DNA from: Mycobacterium branderi
Lineage (GTDB): Bacteria; Actinomycetota; Actinomycetes; Mycobacteriales; Mycobacteriaceae
Direction: 5' to 3'
Assembly: GCF_010728725.1 (NCBI RefSeq)
Contig: NZ_AP022606.1
Span: forward strand, 5,022,001 to 5,086,000
Length of the DNA stretch: 64,000 nt
Shown: positions 1 to 13,697 of the stretch, piece after piece
Position numbering within the stretch: position 1 is the stretch's first letter
Layout of the letters: each line of letters begins with the position of its first letter
Made by a program: the position numbers and the translations under genes
The notes under the pieces: model-generated
The model's database searches: none
Seen by the model: only the letters and a program-made list of their open reading frames with translations
Told to the model about the DNA's origin: nothing

Positions 1-243
1 CGTCTCGGCCTCCGCCACGCTCAGCGCGCGCAGCGCCGGCATGTCGTCGCCGGCCGAGAAGATCTCGTGCCCACCGAACACGATCACCGCGGCGACGTCG
101 TCGCGGCGGCCCAATTCCGCAGCGGCCCCGGCGATTTCGCGATACACCTGGCGGGTCATCGCGTTGGTCGGCGGCCGCGACAGCAACAGGGTGGCCACAC
201 CGGGCCGGTTGGCGTCGGTGTGGATGCTGACGAATTCGGTCAC
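1..243 (-). CDS. Enoyl-CoA hydratase, N-terminal part (EchA17-like)
   Basis: The first 81 codons of a crotonase-family protein run off the left edge. It starts with GTG at 243 and reads [20 protein letters not shown]. The segment [20 protein letters not shown] matches the crotonase oxyanion-hole region, where the family usually has G.FSAG.D. The start overlaps the stop of the upstream NUDIX gene (GTGA), so it is probably the last gene of the serB2-ABC-NUDIX-echA operon. Family members hydrate trans-2-enoyl-CoA in fatty-acid oxidation. The catalytic Glu region lies outside the window, so activity cannot be judged. Gene order suggests the echA17 orthologue. Confidence 0.8.
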   Translation of the reverse strand, partial: MTEFVSIHTDANRPGVATLLLSRPPTNAMTRQVYREIAGAAAELGRRDDVAAVIVFGGHEIFSAGDDMPALRALSVAEAET

Positions 244-1034
244 GGCCACCGCCGGCCCCGCGCCTGGTTGTAGCGCTCGGAGTCGAAGAACTCGAACTCC
301 CAGTTGTCGCCCTTGACCGCCAGGTCCGGCTGCACTGCGACGATCTTGCGCTCCACCGCCAGCACGTCGGCGACGGTGTGACCGGCCAACGAGTCCAGCT
401 GCGTCCAGGTCGGCGGCAGCAGGAAGGTGCGGCCGGCAGCGAAGTCCTCGATCGCGGCCTCCGGGGTGCTCCAGCCGGCGTGGTCGGATTCGGTGTTCTC
501 GCCGTCGGCGCGCTGCCCCTCCGGTAACGCGCCGACGAAGAAGTAGGTGTCATAGCGGCGGGTGCGTTCGGCTTCGGGGGTGACCCAGTTGGCCCACGGC
601 CGCAGCAAATCGGCGCGCAGCACCAGGTTCTCGGTGCGCAGGAAGTCGGCGAACGAGAGCTCCCCCGCCGCCAATGCCAGCCGCGATTCGCGGTAGACCG
701 CGGCGTCCCCGACGATGCCGTGCGGGTCGTCAGCCGGCCCGGCGAACAGCACGCCGGACTCCTCGAAGGTTTCCCGGGCGGCCGCGCACACCAGCGCCTC
801 GGCCAGGTCGGTGTCGACGCCGAACCGCTGCGCCCACCACGACGGCGCCGGCCCGGCCCAGGCGATGTCGGCATTGCGGTCGCGGTCGTCGACCCCGCCG
901 CCCGGAAACACCATTACGCCCGCCGCGAAGTGCATTTTCGAGTGCCGTCGCATCAAGAACACGGCGATGCCGTCGTCAGTGTCGCGGACCAGCATCACGG
1001 TCGCGGCCGGCCGCGCCGGCAGCGGTTCGGTCAT
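240..1034 (-). CDS. NUDIX hydrolase with an interrupted Nudix box
   Basis: A 264-residue protein starting [20 protein letters not shown]. The Nudix box is split: PGGGV lies near residues 44-48 and the REXXEE core (RETFEESGV) near 87-95, so about 25-30 residues are inserted relative to the compact box. Such an insertion is known in the NUDT7/NUDT19-type acyl-CoA diphosphatases, which is my functional inference. An enoyl-CoA hydratase immediately downstream fits CoA-ester metabolism. The start overlaps the stop of the ABC ATPase gene by ATGA, and the stop overlaps the echA start. It corresponds in position to M. tuberculosis Rv3040c. Confidence 0.85.
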   Translation of the reverse strand: MTEPLPARPAATVMLVRDTDDGIAVFLMRRHSKMHFAAGVMVFPGGGVDDRDRNADIAWAGPAPSWWAQRFGVDTDLAEALVCAAARETFEESGVLFAGPADDPHGIVGDAAVYRESRLALAAGELSFADFLRTENLVLRADLLRPWANWVTPEAERTRRYDTYFFVGALPEGQRADGENTESDHAGWSTPEAAIEDFAAGRTFLLPPTWTQLDSLAGHTVADVLAVERKIVAVQPDLAVKGDNWEFEFFDSERYNQARGRRWP

Positions 1035-1873
1035 GCGCGCCTCCGATGCGCCGCGCGGGTGCGGGTGCGACGGGCGAAGTACCGCCCGTCGATGACGTCG
1101 ACGGCGATCGACTGCCCGAATGCCGCAGACAGGTTTTCGGCGGTCAGCACGTCGGGCAGCAGGCCCGACGCGACGACCTGTCCCTCCGAGAGCAGCATGC
1201 AGTGCGAAAAGCCGGGCGGAATCTCCTCGACGTGGTGAGTGACCAGCACCAGCGCCGGCGCGTCGGGGTCGGCGGCCAGGTCGGTCAGCCGGGCCACCAG
1301 CTCTTCGCGGCCGCCGAGGTCCAGGCCGGCGGCAGGCTCGTCGAGCAGCAGCAGCTCGGGGTCGGTCATCAGCGCGCGGGCGATCAGCACCCGCTTGCGT
1401 TCCCCCTCCGAGAGGGTCTCGTAGGTGCGGTCGGCCAGGTGCTCGGCGCCCAGGCTTTCCAGCATGTCGATGGCCCGGTGGTAGTCGACGTCCTCGTAGC
1501 GCTCCTTCCACCGGCCCAGCACCGCATAGCCCGCCGAGACGACCAGGTCACGCACCACTTCGTGGCCGGGCACCCGCTGCGCCAGCACCGAGGAACTCAG
1601 GCCCACCCGGGCGCGCAGCTCGGACATGTCGACCCGGCCCAGCCGCTCACCGAGCACATACGCCACCCCCGACGAGGGGTGTTCGGCGGCGGCGGCGATG
1701 CGCAGCAGCGACGTCTTGCCGGCCCCGTTGGGCCCCAGGATCACCCAGCGTTCGTCGAGCTCGACCGACCAATCGACGGGCCCGACCAACACCCGCCCGT
1801 CGCGGCGCAGCGAAATGTCGTGAAAGTCGATCAGCAGGTCGGGGTCGGCTGCCTCACTTGCGGTTTCGGGCAC
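1031..1873 (-). CDS. ABC transporter ATP-binding protein
   Basis: A 280-residue stand-alone nucleotide-binding domain. Walker A is GPNGAGKT (residues 47-54), the signature is LSEGERK (154-160), and Walker B is LLLLDEP (174-180) with an H-loop His in LVTHHVEE. No permease gene lies nearby, so the partner and substrate are unknown. Proteins of this type are often annotated as YlmA/ModF-like. It is about 30 bp downstream of serB2 and overlaps the NUDIX start by four bases, which suggests one transcript. It matches Rv3041c in position. Confidence 0.85.
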   Translation of the reverse strand: MPETASEAADPDLLIDFHDISLRRDGRVLVGPVDWSVELDERWVILGPNGAGKTSLLRIAAAAEHPSSGVAYVLGERLGRVDMSELRARVGLSSSVLAQRVPGHEVVRDLVVSAGYAVLGRWKERYEDVDYHRAIDMLESLGAEHLADRTYETLSEGERKRVLIARALMTDPELLLLDEPAAGLDLGGREELVARLTDLAADPDAPALVLVTHHVEEIPPGFSHCMLLSEGQVVASGLLPDVLTAENLSAAFGQSIAVDVIDGRYFARRTRTRAAHRRRA

Positions 1874-1903
1874 CCGACCATCGTGCCGTACCGCGACACC
1901 GCG

Positions 1904-4895
<2,992 letters not shown>

Positions 4896-4898
4896 GAG

Positions 4899-4905
4899 CT
4901 CCTCC
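4899..4905 (-). promoter_or_regulatory. Strong Shine-Dalgarno that fixes a TTG start for ctaD
   Basis: On the minus strand GGAGGAG is followed by CTC and then TTG at 4895. An upstream in-frame TTG at 4907 would place this Shine-Dalgarno inside the coding sequence. The spacing and the protein N-terminus both favour 4895. Confidence 0.75.
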
Positions 4906-5035
4906 AAGACGTGTGGCGGGCAACCGGGAACTTCTGTGAATCCTAACCTTTGAGGGGGGCCGTGCAGGCCCGGGTCCTACAAACCGTCGTAATGAGCTCC
5001 GAAGTGCTTCCGGACGCGGTGTTACGGTCGGACGC

Positions 5036-6130
5036 GTGTTGCCCCGCCGTCTGCGACCCGCCGTTCTGCTGGCCGCGGCGGCCGTGACGTTTACGGCCGT
5101 GGCCTGCACGTCCGGTTCTCCCGGCGGGAAGCCGGCGTCACGCTCGGTGATCACCAGCACCACACAGATCGCCGGTGCGGGGGTGCTGGGCAACCAGCGC
5201 CGGCCCGACGAGTCGTGCGCACCGCAGCCGGCTCCGCCGGCGCCGGGGCCGCCGATGCGCCAGGCCCGCAACGCGGCGGGCGTGCGACCCGACGTGGTCG
5301 ACGTGCACGCCGACCCCCAGCGCATCGTGGCCTTGTCCGGCGACGCGCTCGACGCCCTGTGCGCGCTGGGACTGCAGTCCCGGGTCGTGGCCGCCGCACT
5401 GCCCGACGGCTCGTCGGGTCAGCCCTCCTATCTGGGCACGATCGTGAACCGGCTGCCGGGCGTGGGCAGCCGCAGCGCGCCGGACCTAGGCGGCATCGCG
5501 GCGGCCAAACCGGATCTGATCGTGGGCTCTGCGGGCTTGACGCCGCAGCTGTATCCGCGACTGGCCGAGATCGCCCCGACCGTGTTCACCGCGGCGCCGG
5601 GGGCCGCGTGGGAGGACAACCTGCGCGGTGTCGCGGCGGCCACCGGGCGCGCCGGCGCCGCCGACGCCCTGATCGACGACTTCACCGCCAAGGCCCGCGA
5701 AACCGGCGCCGCGCACGACGCCGCTCACTACCAGGCGTCGATCGTGCAGTTCACCGAGAACACCGTGCGGGTGTACGGCTCCGACAACTTCCCCGCCACG
5801 GTGTTGACCGCCGTCGGTCTCGACCGCCCGCCGTCGCAGCGCTTCACCGACAAGCCGTACATCGAGATGGGTGCGAGCGATGCCGACCTTGCCCGCGGGC
5901 CTGATTTCTCGGCGGCCGACGCCGACATCGTGTACGTGTCGTTCGCCTCGCCGGCCGCCAAGGACCGCGCGCCCGCCCTGCTGGACAGCGATCCCTGGCG
6001 CAAGCTGTCCGCCTACCGCGACAACCGGGTGTTCATCGTCAACAACGAGGTATGGCAGACCGGGCAGGGCCTGATCGCCGCCCGCGGCATCGTCGACGAC
6101 CTGCACTGGATCAACGCGCCGATCAACTGA
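5036..6130 (+). CDS. fecB: Periplasmic-binding lipoprotein FecB
   Basis: A 364-residue exported lipoprotein. A signal peptide with basic MLPRRLRP and a hydrophobic stretch ends at TAVAC, giving a lipidated Cys at about residue 24. A helical-backbone metal-receptor (TroA/BtuF-like) domain follows, with LSGDALDALCALGL, KPDLIVGSAGLTPQLYP and SADADIVYVSFA. Family members bind ferric chelates or heme at the cell surface. The sequence is close to M. tuberculosis Rv3044. It starts at GTG and is divergent from ctaD across about 140 bp. No ABC permease lies beside it, so it is an orphan binding protein here. Confidence 0.93.
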   Translation: MLPRRLRPAVLLAAAAVTFTAVACTSGSPGGKPASRSVITSTTQIAGAGVLGNQRRPDESCAPQPAPPAPGPPMRQARNAAGVRPDVVDVHADPQRIVALSGDALDALCALGLQSRVVAAALPDGSSGQPSYLGTIVNRLPGVGSRSAPDLGGIAAAKPDLIVGSAGLTPQLYPRLAEIAPTVFTAAPGAAWEDNLRGVAAATGRAGAADALIDDFTAKARETGAAHDAAHYQASIVQFTENTVRVYGSDNFPATVLTAVGLDRPPSQRFTDKPYIEMGASDADLARGPDFSAADADIVYVSFASPAAKDRAPALLDSDPWRKLSAYRDNRVFIVNNEVWQTGQGLIAARGIVDDLHWINAPIN

Positions 6131-6169
6131 CGCGGTGTTGTGACGTTGCCCTCAGCCACTAGGAATACA

Positions 6170-6185
6170 TAGGTTACCTAGGTTA
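6170..6185. promoter_or_regulatory. Direct repeat TAGGTTA upstream of adhC
   Basis: TAGGTTA occurs at 6170-6176 and again at 6179-6185, nine bases apart, about 60 bp before the adhC start. The left half resembles half of the IdeR iron box but the inverted right half is missing. It may be a direct-repeat operator. The binding protein is unknown. Confidence 0.3.
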
Positions 6186-6241
6186 TTCTTGGGGCATCCC
6201 CCAAAAAATCTGATAACACGCGCACGCTACGAGGTTTTCCG

Positions 6242-7285
6242 ATGAGCACTGTTTCCGCGTATGCCGCCACTTCGGCGACAGCACCGCTGACCAAGACCAC
6301 AATCACCCGCCGCGACCCGGGCCCGCATGACGTGGCCATCGAGATCAAGTTCGCCGGGATCTGCCACTCCGACATCCACACCGTGAAAGCCGAATGGGGC
6401 CAACCGAATTACCCGGTGGTTCCCGGTCACGAGATCGCCGGCGTGGTATCGGCGGTGGGCTCTGCGGTGACCACGTACAAGGTGGGCGACCACGTCGGAG
6501 TCGGCTGTTTCGTCGACTCCTGCCGCGAATGCGCCAACTGTCAAGCCGGCCTGCAGCAGTACTGCACCGGCGGCGGCATGATCGGCACCTACAACGCGGT
6601 CGGCCGCGACGGCCAGCCGACCTACGGCGGCTACAGCAGCGCGATCGTCGTCGACGAGAACTACGTGCTGCGCATCCCGGATTCGCTTCCGCTGGACGCC
6701 GCCGCGCCGCTGCTGTGCGCGGGCATCACGCTCTACTCGCCGCTGCGGCACTGGAACGCCGGCCCCGGCAAGCGGGTCGCGGTAATCGGGCTCGGCGGCC
6801 TGGGCCACATGGGCGTCAAGCTCGGCAAGGCGATGGGCGCCGAGATCGCGGTGCTAAGTCAGTCGCTGAAGAAGATGGAGGACGGCCTGCGGCTGGGGGC
6901 CAGCGAGTACTACGCCACCTCCGACCCGGACACCTTCAAGAAGCTGCGCGGCAGCTTCGACCTGATCCTCAACACGGTGTCGGCCAACCTGAATCTGGGC
7001 AGCTACCTCAACCTGCTCAAGGCGGACGGCACGCTCGTCGAGCTGGGCATGCCCGAACACGACATGGCGGTGCCGCCCTTCCCGTTGGCCAGCATGCGGC
7101 GCAGCCTGTCCGGGTCGATGATCGGCGGCATCCCGGAAACCCAGGAGATGCTTGACTTCTGCGCGGAGCACGGCGTCACACCCGAAATCGAGGTCATCGA
7201 GGCCGACTACGTCAACGAGGCCTACGAGCGGGTGCTGGCCAGCGACGTGCGCTACCGCTTCGTCATCGACGCCTCAACTTTGTGA
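6242..7285 (+). CDS. adhC: Zinc NADP-dependent alcohol dehydrogenase AdhC
   Basis: 347 residues of the cinnamyl/YahK-type zinc alcohol dehydrogenase class, which reduce aldehydes with NADPH. The catalytic zinc site is visible as GICHSD (Cys, His) and PGHEIAG. The structural zinc Cys cluster is [15 protein letters not shown], and the Rossmann loop is GLGGLGHMG. It matches mycobacterial AdhC in sequence and position after fecB. Its 3' end overlaps the convergent DUF3349 gene by 12 bp. Confidence 0.95.
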   Translation: MSTVSAYAATSATAPLTKTTITRRDPGPHDVAIEIKFAGICHSDIHTVKAEWGQPNYPVVPGHEIAGVVSAVGSAVTTYKVGDHVGVGCFVDSCRECANCQAGLQQYCTGGGMIGTYNAVGRDGQPTYGGYSSAIVVDENYVLRIPDSLPLDAAAPLLCAGITLYSPLRHWNAGPGKRVAVIGLGGLGHMGVKLGKAMGAEIAVLSQSLKKMEDGLRLGASEYYATSDPDTFKKLRGSFDLILNTVSANLNLGSYLNLLKADGTLVELGMPEHDMAVPPFPLASMRRSLSGSMIGGIPETQEMLDFCAEHGVTPEIEVIEADYVNEAYERVLASDVRYRFVIDASTL

Positions 7286-7618
7286 GGTGTCGGGCTCGTC
7301 CTCGTCACTGACCCCGGCCAGCGGCCACCCGGCCGCGGCCAGCGTGGCCGCCACCCGCCTGATGTTTTCCGGGCCGGCGTCGTAATGGGTCATGTCGGAG
7401 ATGAACTCGGCGATCTCGTCGTGGTCAATCTCGCCGTCCGCCAACGCCTTTGATCCGCGTTCGGTGATGTTGTGCACCACCTCGGCAACCTGGTCCTCGG
7501 TCAGCGGCGTGCTGCGCAGCAGCGCCAGCAGCGGTACTCGGTCGGGTCCGGGAACGCCGTCGGGATAGCCGGCCTGTAGCCAGCGCAGTACCGAACTCAG
7601 GAATGAAGTGGTGGCCAC
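7274..7618 (-). CDS. DUF3349 protein (Rv3046c-like)
   Basis: A small 114-residue acidic protein, [20 protein letters not shown] to the C-terminus. The PLLALLR..LT.DQV.EVV..I segment followed by [14 protein letters not shown] is characteristic of the actinobacterial DUF3349 family, whose members form small helical bundles of unknown function. It is convergent with adhC with a 12-bp overlap. No signal peptide or membrane segment is seen. It sits at the position of Rv3046c. Confidence 0.8.
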   Translation of the reverse strand: MATTSFLSSVLRWLQAGYPDGVPGPDRVPLLALLRSTPLTEDQVAEVVHNITERGSKALADGEIDHDEIAEFISDMTHYDAGPENIRRVAATLAAAGWPLAGVSDEDEPDTSQS

Positions 7619-7743
7619 GCACTCTAGTGTTGTGCCGGCCGGCTATCGCCGCCACTCGGCGCCGCACAACTCCCAGAACTCATAAGCCGCTCACAGGCAT
7701 AAGCTCAAGGTCGGGAATGAGTCGCGCTGGGGAGGCAACGACG

Positions 7744-8025
7744 ATGAGGTTCGTTCTGGCTGGTGCGGCGGTTTTGGCTGCGATGGTCGCGACGCCGGGA
7801 GTCAGCTCAGCGCAATGCGACCCCAACATGTCGCACATCGTGGCAACCAACGAGTGCAAACCGCCACCGCCGCCGCCATCGTGGTACACACCGCCACCGC
7901 AGTATGCGCCGATGTATGCCCCGCCCGACGTGCCGCCGCCCCCGCAAACGCCGCCGCCGTCGCCATGGCCGGTCCACCCGGTATGGGATGGGGGTCGACA
8001 GCAGTGGGTCTGGATAGGAATCTGA
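7744..8025 (+). CDS. Small secreted proline-rich protein
   Basis: 93 residues starting MRFVLAGAAVLAAMVATPGVSSAQ, a clear Sec signal peptide with a likely cut after SSA. The mature part has two Cys (QCDP, NECKPP) and then a proline-rich tail with P6 and P5 runs and tyrosines, ending WVWIGI. GGGGAGGCAACG precedes the ATG, so I chose 7744 over upstream in-frame starts. It is convergent with nrdF2, with only three bases between the two stops. The function is unknown; small Pro-rich secreted proteins of this type are common in mycobacteria. Confidence 0.7.
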   Translation: MRFVLAGAAVLAAMVATPGVSSAQCDPNMSHIVATNECKPPPPPPSWYTPPPQYAPMYAPPDVPPPPQTPPPSPWPVHPVWDGGRQQWVWIGI

Positions 8026-8028
8026 GTG

Positions 8029-9015
<987 letters not shown>

Positions 9016-9053
9016 TCACCAGGACGTATGCTCGGCTGTGCTCCAGAACTCAA

Positions 9054-9101
9054 ACACTACCCCTGGGGTCCGACAACGCACCGCAACACAACACCTAGTG
9101 T
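9054..9101 (-). promoter_or_regulatory. Paired NrdR boxes upstream of nrdF2
   Basis: Two 16-bp sites lie exactly 32 bp apart: ACACTACCCCTGGGGT at 9054-9069 and ACACAACACCTAGTGT at 9086-9101. They fit the NrdR consensus ACACWATATWTTGTGT, the second at 12 of 16 positions. Pairs spaced by about three helical turns are typical for the ATP-cone repressor NrdR. They lie 51-98 bp upstream of the nrdF2 start. Confidence 0.8.
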
Positions 9102-9114
9102 CTGGGCGTGTCTT

Positions 9115-10632
9115 CTACGCCGGCGAGCCCACCCCGAAGAACTGGTACTCGTCGGACCGCAGCGAGCGGGTGCCCATCCAGTACTGCCAGGTGTAGCCGC
9201 CCCACAGCACCCGGTTATTGCCGTGCTCGTCGAGGTACCAGCTGCTGCATCCGCCGGAGTTCCACACCGAGCGGCCGAGTTTGCGCTGCAGCTCCTCGTT
9301 GAAGCGGTCCTGGGCGGCGCGGGTCGGGGCCAGCGCCTGCGCGCCGAGCCGATCGCACGCCGCGATCGCATCCGCGACGTAGCGGATCTGCGATTCGATC
9401 ATGAACACCACCGAGTTGTGTCCCAGCCCGGTGTTGGGTCCCAATAGGAAGAACAGGTTGGGCACGTCGGCGACGGTGATTCCGCGGTGTGCGCCAAGGC
9501 CTTCGCGGTTCCAGCGGTCGACCAGGTCCTCGCCGTGCATCCCCTTGATCTGGACGTAGGTGTAGGAGTCGGTGACGTGGAAGCCGGTGGCAAACACGAT
9601 CACGTCGGCGCTGCGCTCTGTGCCGTCCGCGGTGACGATACCGTCGGGCGTGATCCGGCTGATGTGGTCGGTGACCAGTTCGGTCTTCGGGTCGGCGACG
9701 GCGCGATAGTAGGTGGAAGAGTTGAGGATTCGCTTGCAGCCGATCCGGTAGTTCGGGGTCAGTTTGCGGCGCAGTTCGCGGTCCTTGACCGCACGGCGAA
9801 TGTTCCACTTGCCCAGCGCCTCGCCGACCTTGAGGAGGTAGGGCCGCTTGGTCATCCCAACGGCCACTGCCTCGTGGCCCCAATAGAGCGCGGTGCGCAG
9901 CGCCAACCGTAAACCTGGGATGCTCGCCAGGGCGCGACGCAACCCGGCAGGCAGTTCTTCGTTCGTACGAGGGATCACCCACGGCGGAGTGCGTTGGTAG
10001 AGCTGCAATTCGGCGACCTTGTCGACAATCTCGGGCACGATCTGGATAGCGCTGGCTCCCGTGCCGATTATCGCCACTCGCTTGCCGGTCAGGTCGACGT
10101 CGTGGTCCCACTGCGCGGAATGGAATGCGGCGCCGCGAAACTCGTCGCGGCCCTCGATGTCGGGGACCGACGGGATGTGCAGCGCGCCAGCGCCGGAGAT
10201 CAGGAACTGGGCGACATACTCCCGCCCGTCGGCGGTGAACACATGCCAGCGGTGTTCCTCGTCGTCCCAATGTCCGCGCTCGACAAGCGAATTGAACTCG
10301 ATGTAGCGGCGCAGCCCGTATTTGTCGGTGACGCCCTTGAGGTACTCCCAGATCTCGGGCTGGTAGGAGAACAGGTGTTTCCAGTCCGGCTTGGGCTCGA
10401 AGGAAAACGAGTACAGGTGCGACGGGATGTCGCATGCGCAGCCGGGGTAGCTGTTGTCGCGCCAGGTGCCACCGATGTCGTCGGCCTTCTCCAGGATCAC
10501 GAAGTCCACACCCTGGCGCTGCAGGGCGATGGCCATGCCCAGACCGGAGAATCCCGTCCCGATGATGACTGCGCGGGTGTGCACCGGCGGTTTGTGTGCT
10601 GCCTCCTGCGGCGCCGACTCAGTAATGGTCAC
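9115..10632 (-). CDS. Flavin Baeyer-Villiger-type monooxygenase (Rv3049c-like)
   Basis: 505 residues. The FAD-binding motif is GTGFSGLG (about residues 25-32) and the NADPH-binding motif is GTGASA (about 190). The Baeyer-Villiger fingerprint FRGAAFHSAQWDHD lies between them, with Asp in the place of the usual final Pro. Such enzymes insert oxygen next to ketones or oxidise heteroatoms. The GTG start at 10632 follows the TetR gene by about 40 bp on the same strand, so the TetR probably controls it. The substrate is unknown. Confidence 0.9.
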   Translation of the reverse strand: MTITESAPQEAAHKPPVHTRAVIIGTGFSGLGMAIALQRQGVDFVILEKADDIGGTWRDNSYPGCACDIPSHLYSFSFEPKPDWKHLFSYQPEIWEYLKGVTDKYGLRRYIEFNSLVERGHWDDEEHRWHVFTADGREYVAQFLISGAGALHIPSVPDIEGRDEFRGAAFHSAQWDHDVDLTGKRVAIIGTGASAIQIVPEIVDKVAELQLYQRTPPWVIPRTNEELPAGLRRALASIPGLRLALRTALYWGHEAVAVGMTKRPYLLKVGEALGKWNIRRAVKDRELRRKLTPNYRIGCKRILNSSTYYRAVADPKTELVTDHISRITPDGIVTADGTERSADVIVFATGFHVTDSYTYVQIKGMHGEDLVDRWNREGLGAHRGITVADVPNLFFLLGPNTGLGHNSVVFMIESQIRYVADAIAACDRLGAQALAPTRAAQDRFNEELQRKLGRSVWNSGGCSSWYLDEHGNNRVLWGGYTWQYWMGTRSLRSDEYQFFGVGSPA

Positions 10633-10675
10633 GCGGCGATCCTACCTGGGAACGCTGGTACCGGGTACTTCGGTG

Positions 10676-11419
10676 CTAGCTGGCTTCGCGCGGCGCCGCG
10701 CTGTGGATCGGCAAGTCGGGGTCCATCTCGATGCCGAGCAGCTCCGCGGTGCCGCCGATGACGCCCATCATGATGGTCGTCAGGTGTTCGACGAACTTGT
10801 CGTGCGGCATGCGGCGCGGGCTGTCCGGTTCGGGGCCGAGCCACCAGTCGGTGGCCGACTGAGCCGACCCGAACGCGGCGAACGCCGCCAGTTCGATCGC
10901 GGCGCGGTCGAGCTCCATTTCCCGCAGTTCGTTGTTGAACATCTCGGCCATCGCCAGGGTGATCTCGCGGCCCTCGTTGAGGGCCCGCATCGTGGACTCG
11001 GAGCGCTCCGGGAAGCGGCCCTGGATGAAGAACCGCAGCACGTTGGGATGTTGCTCGACGAGGTTGACGTACTCCTCGACACTGCGCCGGATGATGTCGC
11101 GGGCCGAGTTGGTGGCGAAGTCGACCGACGGGAAGACCGCTGCCCACAGCATGTCGCGCAGGCGTTCGCCGATCGCCTGGAAGAGATCGGATTTGTCGTG
11201 GAAATGCCGGTAGATCTTGGGTTTGGCGGTGCCGGCCTCTTCGGCGATCTCCCGCACGCTCAACTCTGGTCCTAGCCGGTCGATGGCGCGGAAGGCCGCC
11301 TCGACAATCTCGCCGCGGACCTTCTTGCGGTGTTCGCGCCAGCGTTCGCTGCGCGCGTCGACCTTGCCCCCGGGCCTGGGGCCCGGGTGGGGTCGAGGGA
11401 TTCTCACCACGTCAAGCAC
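10676..11419 (-). CDS. TetR-family regulator (Rv3050c-like)
   Basis: 247 residues. An extended basic N-terminus (HPGPRPGGKVDARSERWREH) precedes the helix-turn-helix LSVREIAEEAGTAKPKIYRHF at about residues 53-73, followed by a helical ligand domain. The GTG at 11419 gives the family length; GTG codons at 11410 and 11407 are alternatives. It lies just upstream of the Baeyer-Villiger monooxygenase and probably represses that operon. I see no convincing palindrome in the 110 bp before it. Confidence 0.88.
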   Translation of the reverse strand: MLDVVRIPRPHPGPRPGGKVDARSERWREHRKKVRGEIVEAAFRAIDRLGPELSVREIAEEAGTAKPKIYRHFHDKSDLFQAIGERLRDMLWAAVFPSVDFATNSARDIIRRSVEEYVNLVEQHPNVLRFFIQGRFPERSESTMRALNEGREITLAMAEMFNNELREMELDRAAIELAAFAAFGSAQSATDWWLGPEPDSPRRMPHDKFVEHLTTIMMGVIGGTAELLGIEMDPDLPIHSAAPREAS

Positions 11420-11528
11420 TTTACCGCGTTGCGGTCGCTGACCTGGGAAGACCTACCTTTCGAGCGTGAATGCCACGACGCGACACGCGAAGAAGCCGTC
11501 GCCAGATTCACAGTCGGCAGAGAGCCTC

Positions 11529-13697
11529 CTACAGCATGCAGGACACGCAGCCTTCGACCTCGGTGCCTTCCAGCGCCATCTGCCGCAGCCGGATGTAGTA
11601 CAGCGTCTTGATGCCTTTGCGCCAGGCGTAGATCTGCGCCTTGTTCACATCGCGGGTGGTGGCGGTGTCTTTGAAGAACAGCGTCAGGCTCAGCCCCTGG
11701 TCCACGTGCTGGGTGGCCGCGGCGTAGGTGTCGATGATCTTCTCGTAGCCGATTTCGTAGGCGTCCTGGTAGTACTCCAGGTTGTCGTTGGTCATGTACG
11801 GCGCCGGGTAGTAGACCCGGCCGATCTTGCCTTCCTTGCGAATCTCGATCTTCGACACGATCGGGTGGATCGAACTGGTCGAGTGGTTGATGTAGGAGAT
11901 CGACCCGGTCGGCGGCACCGCCTGCAGGTTCTGGTTGTAGATGCCGTGCGCCTGCACCGACTCCTTCAGCCGCTTCCAGTCGTTCTGGTCAGGGATGCGA
12001 ATGCCGGCGTCGGCGAAGAGCTGACGCACCTTGGGCGTCTTGGGCTCCCAGACCTGCTCGATGTACTTGTCGAAGAACTCCCCCGACGCATACTTGGACC
12101 GTTCAAAACCCTTGAAGTGCGTACCTCGTTCGATCGCAATGCGATTCGACGCCCGCAGCGCGTGATACAGCACGCAGTAGAAGTAGATGTTGGTGAAGTC
12201 GATGCCTTCTTCGGAGCCGTAGAAGATTCGCTCGCGAGCCAGATAACCGTGCAAGTTCATCTGGCCCAAGCCGATTGCGTGCGAGTCGTTGTTGCCCTGC
12301 TCGATCGAGGGCACCGAGTAGATGTGGGTTTGATCTGACACCGCTGTCAGCGCCCGGATCGCCACCTCGATGGTCTGCGCAAAATCGGGCGAGTCCATGG
12401 CCTTGGCGATATTCAACGACCCAAGGTTGCACGAAATGTCTTTGCCCACTTTGGCATACGAGAGATCCTCGTTGAACAACGACGGGGTGGACACCTGCAG
12501 GATCTCCGAGCACAGGTTGGAGTGGGTGATCTTGCCGTCGATCGGGTTGGCCCGGTTCACCGTGTCCTCGAACATGATGTACGGGTAGCCCGACTCGAAC
12601 TGAAGCTCGGCCAACGTCTGAAAGAACTCCCGCGCTTTGATCTTGGTCTTGCGGATGCGCGCGTCGTCGACCATCTCGTAGTACTTCTCGGTGACCGAGA
12701 TGTCGGCGAACGGCACGCCGTAGATGCGTTCGACGTCATATGGCGAGAACAGGTACATGTCCTCGTTCTTCTTGGCCAGCTCGAAGGTGATGTCGGGGAT
12801 CACCACGCCCAGGCTCAGCGTCTTGATCCGGATCTTCTCGTCGGCGTTCTCCCGCTTGGTGTCTAGGAAGCGGTAGATGTCGGGGTGATGGGCGTGCAGA
12901 TACACGGCGCCGGCACCCTGGCGCGCACCGAGCTGGTTGGCGTAGGAGAACGAGTCCTCCAGCAGCTTCATGATCGGGATGACGCCCGAGCTCTGGTTCT
13001 CGATGTTCTTGATCGGCGCGCCGTGCTCGCGAATGTTGCTCAGCAGCAGCGCAACTCCCCCACCGCGCTTGGAGAGCTGCAGAGCTGAATTAATCGCTCT
13101 CCCAATGGATTCCATGTTGTCCTCGACGCGAAGGAGGAAGCAGCTGACTGGCTCGCCGCGTTGCTTTTTGCCCGAGTTGAGGAACGTCGGGGTCGCCGGC
13201 TGGAACCGGCCGTCGATGATCTCGTCGACCAGTTTCTCGGCCAGCCCGGTGTCCCCGGCCGCCAAAGTCAACGCCACCATGACGACGCGGTCCTCGAAGC
13301 GCTCCAGATACCGCTTGCCGTCGAAGGTCTTCAGCGTGTAGGAGGTGTAGTACTTGAACGCGCCGAGGAACGTCGGGAAACGAAACTTCTTCGCGTAGGC
13401 CCGATCCAGCAGGCTCTTGACGAAGTTGCGCGAATACTGGTCGAGAACCTCACGCTCGTAATAGTTCTCGCGGATCAGGTAGTCGAGCTTCTCGTCCTGG
13501 TTGTGGAAGAAGACGGTGTTCTGGTTGACGTGCTGCAGAAAGTACTGGTGCGCGGCTTCCCGGTCCTTGTCGAACTGAATCTTGCCGTCGGCGTCGTACA
13601 GATTCAGCATCGCGTTCAGGGCGTGATAATCCGTCTCGCCCGGCAACGCGTGCCCGGCGGGCGTTACACGCTCTGCAGTTGCGGCGGTTGGTGGCAC
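11529..13697 (-). CDS. nrdE: Ribonucleotide reductase class Ib, alpha subunit NrdE
   Basis: 722 residues. It is the catalytic large subunit, reducing NDPs to dNDPs with electrons from NrdH. Visible features are the active-site segment HSNLCSEI, the Cys in [13 protein letters not shown] that pairs with it, [13 protein letters not shown], and the C-terminal redox pair CVSC in [15 protein letters not shown] six bases before the GTG at 13697 decides the start; a TTG at 13712 would also be in frame. The start lies inside the end of nrdI, a 34-bp overlap that indicates translational coupling. It lacks the N-terminal ATP-cone of class Ia enzymes, as expected for class Ib. Confidence 0.97.
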   Translation of the reverse strand: MPPTAATAERVTPAGHALPGETDYHALNAMLNLYDADGKIQFDKDREAAHQYFLQHVNQNTVFFHNQDEKLDYLIRENYYEREVLDQYSRNFVKSLLDRAYAKKFRFPTFLGAFKYYTSYTLKTFDGKRYLERFEDRVVMVALTLAAGDTGLAEKLVDEIIDGRFQPATPTFLNSGKKQRGEPVSCFLLRVEDNMESIGRAINSALQLSKRGGGVALLLSNIREHGAPIKNIENQSSGVIPIMKLLEDSFSYANQLGARQGAGAVYLHAHHPDIYRFLDTKRENADEKIRIKTLSLGVVIPDITFELAKKNEDMYLFSPYDVERIYGVPFADISVTEKYYEMVDDARIRKTKIKAREFFQTLAELQFESGYPYIMFEDTVNRANPIDGKITHSNLCSEILQVSTPSLFNEDLSYAKVGKDISCNLGSLNIAKAMDSPDFAQTIEVAIRALTAVSDQTHIYSVPSIEQGNNDSHAIGLGQMNLHGYLARERIFYGSEEGIDFTNIYFYCVLYHALRASNRIAIERGTHFKGFERSKYASGEFFDKYIEQVWEPKTPKVRQLFADAGIRIPDQNDWKRLKESVQAHGIYNQNLQAVPPTGSISYINHSTSSIHPIVSKIEIRKEGKIGRVYYPAPYMTNDNLEYYQDAYEIGYEKIIDTYAAATQHVDQGLSLTLFFKDTATTRDVNKAQIYAWRKGIKTLYYIRLRQMALEGTEVEGCVSCML

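Noticed and set aside
6165..6190. IdeR iron box near fecB and adhC
   Set aside because: Only the left half matches the IdeR consensus; the inverted right half is absent and a direct repeat is present instead.
6188..6208. Intrinsic terminator after fecB (TTGGGG, CATC, CCCCAA)
   Set aside because: The run after the hairpin is A, not T, on the coding strand, and the stem is only six pairs.
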